This document shows, one piece after another, positions 6,603-11,341 of a stretch of 11,341 nt of DNA. A model generated the notes under the pieces. It saw only the letters and a program-made list of their open reading frames with translations, was not told where the DNA came from and did not search any database. Origin of the DNA: an uncultured Granulicatella sp. (GTDB taxonomy: Bacteria; Bacillota; Bacilli; Lactobacillales; Aerococcaceae); assembly GCA_934193545.1 (NCBI GenBank), contig CAKPVL010000037.1, positions 1 through 11,341 on the forward strand. The letters run 5' to 3'. How positions within the stretch are numbered: the first letter of the stretch is position 1; each line of letters starts with the position of its first letter. A program made the position numbers and the translations under genes.

Positions 6603-7148
6603 ATGTCATTTTTAGGTTATAACAAAGGAGAAACGTTAGAATTCAACTACAAAAAAGCGTGCGGCTTATGGCTTATCGCAGTCGCATTCGTGATTGCACT
6701 CGCAACGGTTGTAGGTGGAGAACAAATCATTAATATGCAGGTCTTCAGTATCGGCTATATGGTGAGCTTCTTTTCTATCAATCTGAATAAAAAAGTACTC
6801 CATAAATTCTCGGACGGCCCTTCAACACCTTTCCAACGCAAAATGTCGTTATACTCAGTAATTCTCTTATTTATTTTACTAGTACTCTTAGGTGGCCCAT
6901 TCTTCGAAACAGAAAACTGGAGACTCATCTGGTTAGGCGCGCTCCTTGCGACAGGAATTCATTTCTTCCCGTACTATTTCGTTCATGGAAAATCAATGAT
7001 CTTCCTAGGATTGGCATGCGTGATCAATGCAGCGGTCGGATACCTTTCTCCACAAAGCTCCCTCGTGACCATCGCCTATATCGATGCCTTTATTAAATTA
7101 GCCTTTGGAGTTTACCTATTCTTCTTATCCAAACCATCCAAAGCATAA
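6603..7148 (+). CDS. Six-helix integral membrane protein of unknown function
   Basis: A 181-residue, strongly hydrophobic protein with about six predicted membrane segments (near 20-38, 43-59, 82-98, 107-126, 130-148, 155-176) and short loops. The longest loop (60-81) is cytoplasmic-looking, with several Lys. Notable features are VVGGEQIIN (36-44) at the end of helix 1 and HFFPYYFVHGK (120-130) between helices 4 and 5. I cannot assign a function; it may belong to the small Firmicutes membrane family DUF6609, but that is from memory and unverified. GGAGG (6591-6595), seven bases before ATG, fixes the start. Its own promoter and terminator make it a single-gene unit between two element remnants. 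It could be a transporter, a stress membrane protein or an enzyme; the sequence does not decide. Confidence 0.8.
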   Translation: MSFLGYNKGETLEFNYKKACGLWLIAVAFVIALATVVGGEQIINMQVFSIGYMVSFFSINLNKKVLHKFSDGPSTPFQRKMSLYSVILLFILLVLLGGPFFETENWRLIWLGALLATGIHFFPYYFVHGKSMIFLGLACVINAAVGYLSPQSSLVTIAYIDAFIKLAFGVYLFFLSKPSKA

Positions 7149-7167
7149 ACTTATTTTAGAGAACAAG

Positions 7168-7196
7168 CAGCAAATCAATCTGGTTTGCTGTTTTTT
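7168..7196 (+). terminator. Terminator of the six-helix membrane protein gene
   Basis: CAGCAAATC (7168-7176) pairs with GGTTTGCTG (7182-7190) with one T-G wobble, followed by six T. Confidence 0.88.
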
Positions 7197-7200
7197 ATAT

Positions 7201-7226
7201 GGTTGATTTCTTCGGAACTTTGCGGG
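7201..7226 (+). repeat. Terminal fragment of the palindromic element
   Basis: GTTGATTTCTTCGGAACTTTGCGG resembles the outermost end of copies 5 and 6 (TTGATTTCTTCGAATCCTTGCGG on the matching strand) and then diverges. Only this end is left. It begins a few bases after the T run of the preceding terminator, like copy 4. Confidence 0.5.
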
Positions 7227-7296
7227 ACGTAAACTCTAGAATTCTATTAGGAAATGATTATTTTTTTGATAAGAAACAAGTACTCTAGCTGGAATA

Positions 7297-7305
7297 TGGT
7301 AAAAT
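7297..7305 (+). promoter_or_regulatory. Extended -10 promoter of the TipC-like gene
   Basis: TGGTAAAAT is a TGN-TAAAAT extended -10 without a clear -35. It lies 33 bases before the chosen ATG and inside the longer open frame that starts at 7254, arguing against that upstream start. Confidence 0.4.
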
Positions 7306-7337
7306 TGGCATTGAAATTTAGAAGAAAGGACACGCCC

Positions 7338-7976
7338 ATGAAAAAAGGAATAGTAAGATTAACGGTTATAGTAGGAATACTTTTACTTCTGCTAGTAGCC
7401 TTTCTAAACTATAAGAACCAACGAATTCATAATATCTTTGATGAAATTTATTATGAAGAGGATGACTATCATTCGTATGAGGAATTATTTAGGGAAAGAG
7501 CTTTTAGCAAAATCAAAGATATAAAATTCTATGATGATGATTCAGAAGATTTTTATCAACATCGAGTGGATTATCAAGAAAGTCAATTACCAAGAAATAT
7601 AACGTCATTATCATATAGTTTCCATTTTTCGGATTCTAAAGTGCCCTATTTTATATTAGAAATACGAAAAAAACTAGCAAATGCTAAAACAACAATTAAT
7701 ATAGACTACCAATATTTCCCAGAGAATAAAACGTTAGAAAAAAATATGTGGTATTTTGATGGCAAGACTGAAATTTATGCGAAAGAAAAAATAGAGGACT
7801 ATCTAAAACACAATGGGACTTCATTGGACGAGGTTCAGAGTGAATTTGATAGAGTTTTAAAAGAAAAGATATTGTCAGACTGGACTACGATTTATCCAAG
7901 TCGTTTCACTTCTACAAATTGGGGAGAAGTCGATGTGAAGGAGTATTGGGAAGAAAGAATTGTCCCTAAAAAATAG
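7338..7976 (+). CDS. Membrane-anchored protein, candidate TipC family immunity protein
   Basis: The protein is 212 residues with one N-terminal membrane anchor (about 7-24) after MKK and a large extracytoplasmic acidic domain; there is no lipobox cysteine. The C-terminal half, DYQYFPENKTLEKNMWYFDG (123-142), a helix with HNGTSLDEV (158-166), and ILSDWTTIYPSRFTSTNWGEV (178-198), fits my memory of TipC proteins. TipC protects streptococci from the LXG toxin TelC, which cleaves lipid II outside the membrane. This is recall of motif pattern, not a search. ATG 7338 is chosen because AAAGGA (7325-7330) is seven bases upstream; the in-frame ATG at 7254 precedes the likely promoter. The gene is visibly more AT-rich than its neighbours and sits between element copies, suggesting acquisition. 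No LXG toxin, WXG100-like partner or secretion gene is visible beside it. Confidence 0.6.
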   Translation: MKKGIVRLTVIVGILLLLLVAFLNYKNQRIHNIFDEIYYEEDDYHSYEELFRERAFSKIKDIKFYDDDSEDFYQHRVDYQESQLPRNITSLSYSFHFSDSKVPYFILEIRKKLANAKTTINIDYQYFPENKTLEKNMWYFDGKTEIYAKEKIEDYLKHNGTSLDEVQSEFDRVLKEKILSDWTTIYPSRFTSTNWGEVDVKEYWEERIVPKK

Positions 7977-7982
7977 AGCAGA

Positions 7983-8185
7983 TTTTTGATGGGTAGTGAT
8001 TTCGAAGAATCTTGTGGATTCTATAGTAGCAGTAACGTGTTACGCATTAAATGCGAATTAGGAGGTGTAGGAATTTATTTCGTACACCTCCTTTGAGGCT
8101 TTAAAGGTGAGAGACTTCGGCTCGAACCGGTGCAACGTTACAGCTACTATGAAGAAATCCGCAAGGATTCGAAGAAATCAAAAAA
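7983..8185. repeat. Interspersed palindromic element, copy 5 (full, about 200 bp)
   Basis: TTTTTGAT (7983-7990) pairs with ATCAAAAA (8177-8184). The arms include ATAGTAGC/GCTACTAT and GTAACG/CGTTAC, with GGATT/AATCC further out. The variable hairpin is GGAGGTGTA (8061-8069) with TACACCTCC (8083-8091). The side hairpin GAGAC-TTCG-GCTC (about 8110-8123) has a UUCG-type loop, followed by the conserved GAACCGGTGC. It starts seven bases after the TipC-like stop codon, and no other terminator is visible there, so the element itself may terminate that transcript. It accounts for most of the gene-free stretch 7977-8305. Confidence 0.85.
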
Positions 8186-8305
8186 TGTGGATACCTTTTT
8201 ACAACCCATGACTTTAGTAATGACAATCAATGACAAAAGTGTCTGTTGCAGGGCTTCTTAAAATGATTTAATAAAGACAAGGAAAACAGTTAAGGAGCGA
8301 TTCAA

Positions 8306-8530
8306 ATGAAAATCAACATCAAAAAACAAGACACAAACCAACTCACAAAAGATTTAATGATTGTGGCGCTCGTCATCAATTCGTTAGCCCTTGTCCTTCA
8401 CCTGGTACTAAACATGTTTACAGGCGCAGCATTAATCACTGCAGTCACAAGCCATTTCATCTTTATCCTTCTCCCAATTATGTACCTAGCAGAGGATGCT
8501 AAGAAAAATAAAGAAGCCGACAACCGGTAA
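8306..8530 (+). CDS. Small two-helix membrane protein, unknown function
   Basis: A 74-residue protein with a charged N-terminus (KINIKKQD), two hydrophobic segments (about 18-38 and 41-62) joined by a very short turn, and a highly charged tail (EDAKKNKEADNR). The hairpin topology with both ends probably in the cytoplasm is inferred from the lysines at both ends. No family is recognised. The gene is supported by AAGGAG (8292-8297) eight bases before ATG, a codon pattern like that of its neighbours and a terminator 17 bases after the stop. A promoter is not clear; TTGCAG at 8246-8251 with AT-rich sequence near 8267-8274 is the best candidate. It could be a stress peptide or a regulator of a membrane complex; nothing in the context decides. 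Confidence 0.72.
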   Translation: MKINIKKQDTNQLTKDLMIVALVINSLALVLHLVLNMFTGAALITAVTSHFIFILLPIMYLAEDAKKNKEADNR

Positions 8531-8547
8531 GCACAAGCGAAAATTTT

Positions 8548-8582
8548 AGATAGCTTTTCCTTCTGGAGAGACTATCTTTTTT
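8548..8582 (+). terminator. Terminator of the small membrane protein gene
   Basis: AGATAG (8548-8553) pairs with CTATCT (8572-8577), with further TCC/GGA pairing around a TTCT loop, followed by T to 8582. Downstream, 8583-8715 shows no gene or clear signal. Confidence 0.8.
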
Positions 8583-8715
8583 AGTGTCTCTTTTGCAATC
8601 CCTCGGCACGTATTGATTTTAGAAAACAAAGCAGATTCACTTGAAAAAGAAACATCCCATAGAGAAGCACGAACCCCATCGTTGGCGGTAGGGAGCAGAC
8701 ATATTATCTCTTCAC

Positions 8716-8909
8716 GTTGATTTCGGAGAAGCTTGCGGATTTTATAATCGCAGTAACGGGGAATCGCATCGAATGTGAATTACGAGAAGTAAGGACTTGT
8801 CCTGTACTTCTCGTTTGAAGCTTCGAAGATGAGAGACTCGAAGAGGCTCGAACCGGTGCCCTGTAACAGCGATTATAAAAATAATCCGCAAGCATTCGAA
8901 GAAATCAAC
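8716..8909. repeat. Interspersed palindromic element, copy 6 (full, about 194 bp)
   Basis: GTTGATTTC (8716-8724) pairs with GAAATCAAC (8901-8909). The arms carry GCTTGCGGATT/AATCCGCAAGC and ATAATCGC/GCGATTAT. The variable hairpin is the longest of the set: ACGAGAAGTA (8782-8791) with TACTTCTCGT (8805-8814), plus an inner AGGAC/GTCCT (8792-8796 with 8799-8803). The conserved GGCTCGAACCGGTGCCC follows on the right. Same orientation as copies 3 and 5. It lies in the gene-free stretch between the small membrane protein and the SRP RNA gene. Confidence 0.85.
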
Positions 8910-9050
8910 ACCCGCAAGGGTGGCCTTTAAAAAGAGAAAATAACTGTGGAGCACCCCTTCTAATTCCTACTACCAAACTAATTGGGATAGCCTTATTTGC
9001 ACTCTCTATGTGGAGCGTTTCCGTTTATTTCTTTTTCAAGCAAAATCTGC

Positions 9051-9079
9051 TTGCTTTTCGAGGAGAAGTTTTGTATAAT
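9051..9079 (+). promoter_or_regulatory. SRP RNA gene promoter
   Basis: TTGCTT (9051-9056) and a perfect TATAAT (9074-9079) with a 17-base spacer. The predicted start near 9085 coincides with the 5' end of the paired SRP RNA. Confidence 0.85.
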
Positions 9080-9084
9080 AATAC

Positions 9085-9181
9085 GTGCCGTTAGGCCGTA
9101 TGGCAATAGCGAACTTATGAATCGAGTCAGGTCCGGAAGGAAGCAGCTATAAGTAATGTTCGCTATGTGCTGTATGTACAT
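9085..9181 (+). ncRNA. ffs: Signal recognition particle RNA (small bacterial type)
   Basis: The RNA scaffold that binds Ffh and FtsY for co-translational membrane targeting. The conserved domain IV, with GTCAGGTCC, the GGAA tetraloop and AGGAAGCAGC, occupies 9126-9147. It is closed by ATAGCGAAC (9106-9114) pairing with GTTCGCTAT (9158-9166). The helix continues outward, GCCGTATGGCA (about 9095-9105) with TGCTGTATG-type sequence (9168-9176), using wobbles and one bulged G. The total length of about 97 nt, without an Alu domain, matches the short form of Lactobacillales rather than the long Bacillus form. Ends are approximate. Confidence 0.95.
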
Positions 9182-9192
9182 AGAAGAAGAAT

Positions 9193-9222
9193 CAGGCTGG
9201 ACCAACGGTTCAGCCTGTTTTT
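9193..9222 (+). terminator. SRP RNA gene terminator
   Basis: CAGGCTGGACC (9193-9203), loop AAC, GGTTCAGCCTG (9207-9217) with one G-T wobble, then five T. Confidence 0.93.
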
Positions 9223-9257
9223 ATGAAAAGAGTATCCAGTGGAGGGAGAATAGTCGC

Positions 9258-11341
9258 ATGAAAAATCAGAGTTTCCAAGAAGAAGTGCAGCACTTAGAAA
9301 TCGTGCAAGACTTAATGGAACAAAAAGTGGCGATCGAGAAGAACCGATTGCAAGAACGCGACCTGGATATCGCTAGACAAGATACCATTCAGTATGGAAT
9401 CCAACAATTAGAAAACCAATTGGAATCCCCATACTTTGGAAGAATTGACGTTCAATTTGAAAAAGACGAGAGAGTTGAGAAGATGTACATCGGACCTGCA
9501 ACTTTCTTTGACGAAGACGACAATGTGCAAGTGTATGACTGGCGTGCTCCAATCGCAAGCCTATTTTACGAAGGAACATTGGGAGAGCTTCATTACGAAA
9601 CACCAAATGGCTTCGAGAACGCTCAAGCCTTCTTAAAACGCGATATCGTCATCCGTAAGGGTGAATTAAAATCTGTTTATGACATTGAAAATGAAGAATC
9701 ATTATTGATGGATGCCTTAAGCGCACCAACAAACCGTGACGGACACCTAGAAGGAATCACGGCGACGATTCAAAAAGAACAAAATGAAATTATTCGTTTA
9801 AATCCAAAAGACTGGTTCATCGTGAATGGATGTGCCGGAAGTGGGAAGACAACGATTTTACTACAACGCATTGCGTACTTGATGTACCAAGCAAAAGACA
9901 AGCGTATGAGCGATATGCTCCTATTGTCGCGTAACCAATTGTTTGCCAAATATATCTCACACGTAATCCCAAGCTTAACGGGAAGTGAGTTGTACCAACA
10001 AACCTTGTCGCAACATACGATCGAGCTGTATCGCAAAATGTATTTGCATAAAACAACAACGCTTAGCCAAGTGCCAACGCGCAAAGTGTACTTGACGGAC
10101 AGCGAATGGATTGCGCTTGTACACCGCAATATCAAGGGCTTAACAGCCAAAGACTTACCATACCGCGCGCTTGGAATTAAAGGACAAGCCGTATTTACGA
10201 TGAAAGACTATCAAAAACTTGTCGAAAGCGTGAATACAGCATTACCGTTGCAACAACAATTAACACAAATGCAAACCGTGCTAGAGCGCACGTTGAAGCG
10301 CCGTCTCACGAAGTTCTTTATGTCTGAAAAGGCAAAAGCAGTCTATGAATCAATGAACGCGATGCAAATCGAAGTGTTGATGAAAGACGTGGAGACAAAG
10401 AGCGAGGCAGAGTACTACCAAGTGCTTGGACAAAAAGTGTTCGAGAAGGAAGTGCTAGAAGTAACGCAACAAGTAGAAATGTTCGCATTCGTGGATGTTG
10501 CCGCACTTGTGGCGAAATGGATGCCCGAAGCTAAAGCACGTCGCCAAGAACTTGGTAAGACCGACAACGCGCCACTTCCATTGAAGAAGATTGAAGGCAG
10601 CCGTATGCAAGTCACTGCAGAAGGAATCCGTCTGTTGCAATATGTCGCAACACGCGTGACGCCAGTTCGTGACTACACAGGCTTCAGCCACCTCTTCATC
10701 GACGAAGTGCAAGACGTGTCCCTCTTATGGCTAGGAACATTATCAAACTATTATTTCCGTGCAAAATTCACGGTAGTGGGAGATACATTCCAATCGTTCT
10801 CAACTTCTACAACGATTTTCACATTGGAAAAACGACACCCAGAACTAGTCGACTTGATCTTTGCAAACCGCACGTTAACGTACCGCAACTTAGCAATCAG
10901 TTACCGTTGTACGGCGCAAATCACACGTTTTGCTAACGGCATTCTAGGATGGCCGCTGGATAAAAATGTGTTCCCACGTTCAGGGGCAGATGTGTCTGTA
11001 TACTTAGAACAAGAAGGCCAAGAAATGGCGCGCTTAAACACGTTACTCGAAGAAAGTCCAAAAGGCTACCATACAACAGCGATCCTTTGCCGTACGATGG
11101 ACGAGGCCAAAGCGTTGTACCAACAACTCGACCAAGATGATATTGCACTTCTAGAAGATAGCAGCGAGTCGCTTGGCAGCCGCTTCGTGTTAACGACGAT
11201 TCAAGTGGCCAAAGGGATGGAGTTCGACGAAGTCATCATTTGGAATGCGACAGACGAAGCGTACCATACGATGAAAGAACAAATGATGCTGTATACAACA
11301 TGTACACGTGCAAAACACCAGCTCTCACTCATCTCTCAAGC
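9258..11341 (+). CDS. helD: HelD-type UvrD-like helicase (RNA polymerase recycling factor), 3' end beyond window
   Basis: Open from ATG 9258 to the window edge (694 residues seen). HelD proteins are superfamily 1 ATPases that insert a coiled-coil arm into RNA polymerase and release stalled or post-termination enzyme from DNA. Residues 1-60 form the charged helical arm, and VYDWRAPIASLFYE (about 92-105) is a family hallmark. Next come a Q-motif-like TIQKEQ (170-175), Walker A GCAGSGKT (191-198), Walker B IDEVQD (481-486), VVGDTFQS (about 505-512), ISYRCTAQITRFAN (motif IV region), KGMEFDEVI and LYTTCTRAKHQL (motif VI) near the end, so only a short tail is missing. The middle (about 300-440) holds the family-specific insertion. 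GGGAG (9244-9248) supports the start. It follows the SRP RNA terminator by 35 bases with no obvious promoter between, so read-through or a weak promoter must serve it. DNA repair helicases of the UvrD family are less likely given the N-terminal arm. Confidence 0.9.
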   Translation, partial: MKNQSFQEEVQHLEIVQDLMEQKVAIEKNRLQERDLDIARQDTIQYGIQQLENQLESPYFGRIDVQFEKDERVEKMYIGPATFFDEDDNVQVYDWRAPIASLFYEGTLGELHYETPNGFENAQAFLKRDIVIRKGELKSVYDIENEESLLMDALSAPTNRDGHLEGITATIQKEQNEIIRLNPKDWFIVNGCAGSGKTTILLQRIAYLMYQAKDKRMSDMLLLSRNQLFAKYISHVIPSLTGSELYQQTLSQHTIELYRKMYLHKTTTLSQVPTRKVYLTDSEWIALVHRNIKGLTAKDLPYRALGIKGQAVFTMKDYQKLVESVNTALPLQQQLTQMQTVLERTLKRRLTKFFMSEKAKAVYESMNAMQIEVLMKDVETKSEAEYYQVLGQKVFEKEVLEVTQQVEMFAFVDVAALVAKWMPEAKARRQELGKTDNAPLPLKKIEGSRMQVTAEGIRLLQYVATRVTPVRDYTGFSHLFIDEVQDVSLLWLGTLSNYYFRAKFTVVGDTFQSFSTSTTIFTLEKRHPELVDLIFANRTLTYRNLAISYRCTAQITRFANGILGWPLDKNVFPRSGADVSVYLEQEGQEMARLNTLLEESPKGYHTTAILCRTMDEAKALYQQLDQDDIALLEDSSESLGSRFVLTTIQVAKGMEFDEVIIWNATDEAYHTMKEQMMLYTTCTRAKHQLSLISQ

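Noticed and set aside
7254..7337. ATG at 7254 as start of the TipC-like gene
   Set aside because: The extension contains the extended -10 promoter and breaks the typical MKK-plus-membrane-anchor N-terminus; ATG 7338 has a well-spaced AAAGGA.
8481..8540. Toxin-antitoxin partner for the 74-residue membrane protein
   Set aside because: No second small gene or antisense RNA promoter could be supported on either strand next to it.
8704..8954. Minus-strand open frames over element copy 6
   Set aside because: They are read-throughs of the palindrome itself, without ribosome binding sites or recognisable protein character.
9037..9058. Small hairpin CAAGCA/TGCTTG followed by TTTT as a terminator
   Set aside because: Only a six-base stem, it overlaps the SRP RNA -35 and there is no gene immediately upstream to terminate.
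9770..10150. 126-residue minus-strand frame opposite helD
   Set aside because: It is a shadow of the helicase gene; no start signals and the opposite strand carries clear helicase motifs.

Overview
The window looks like a low-GC Gram-positive chromosome, most likely Lactobacillales and possibly Carnobacteriaceae or Enterococcus-like. The evidence is a metabolite-sensing glmS ribozyme upstream of glmS, a short (about 97 nt) SRP RNA without an Alu domain, strong AGGAGG-type ribosome binding sites, sigma-A type promoters and T-rich intrinsic terminators. The genus assignment is inference. All confident genes lie on the + strand.

Layout. 1-114: C-terminal tail of an unidentified gene. 13-558: very large imperfect palindrome. 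789-1071: glmS promoter, ribozyme-riboswitch and ribosome binding site. 1072-2880: glmS, ending at a strong terminator. 2914-3621: gene-free except for two more palindromes; I see nothing convincing in 3206-3344. 3645-6018: promoter and a three-gene operon (low-molecular-weight protein tyrosine phosphatase, a two-part membrane protein with a candidate permuted papain-like domain, tadA) with a terminator overlapping the tadA stop. 6044-8582: four small monocistronic units (SemiSWEET sugar transporter, six-helix membrane protein, TipC-like membrane-anchored protein, 74-residue membrane protein), mostly with their own promoter and terminator and interspersed with full or broken copies of the same palindromic element. 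8583-8715 and 8910-9050 hold no gene that I can support. 8716-8909: another full element. 9051-9222: SRP RNA gene with promoter and terminator. 9258 to the end: HelD-type helicase, truncated by the window edge.

Functionally, glmS makes glucosamine-6-phosphate for the cell wall and is shut down by it through the ribozyme. tadA (tRNA wobble editing), ffs (protein targeting) and helD (RNA polymerase recycling) are housekeeping genes. The genes between tadA and ffs look accessory.

The most interesting content is non-coding. Five full and two broken copies of one interspersed palindromic element occur in 11 kb. Each full copy shares conserved arms and a conserved side hairpin but carries a different, well-paired hairpin at the same central position. 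From memory this resembles the EFAR small repeats of Enterococcus faecalis, but I could not compare sequences. In three copies the complementarity runs beyond the shared element into copy-specific flanks, in one case across the end of a coding region.
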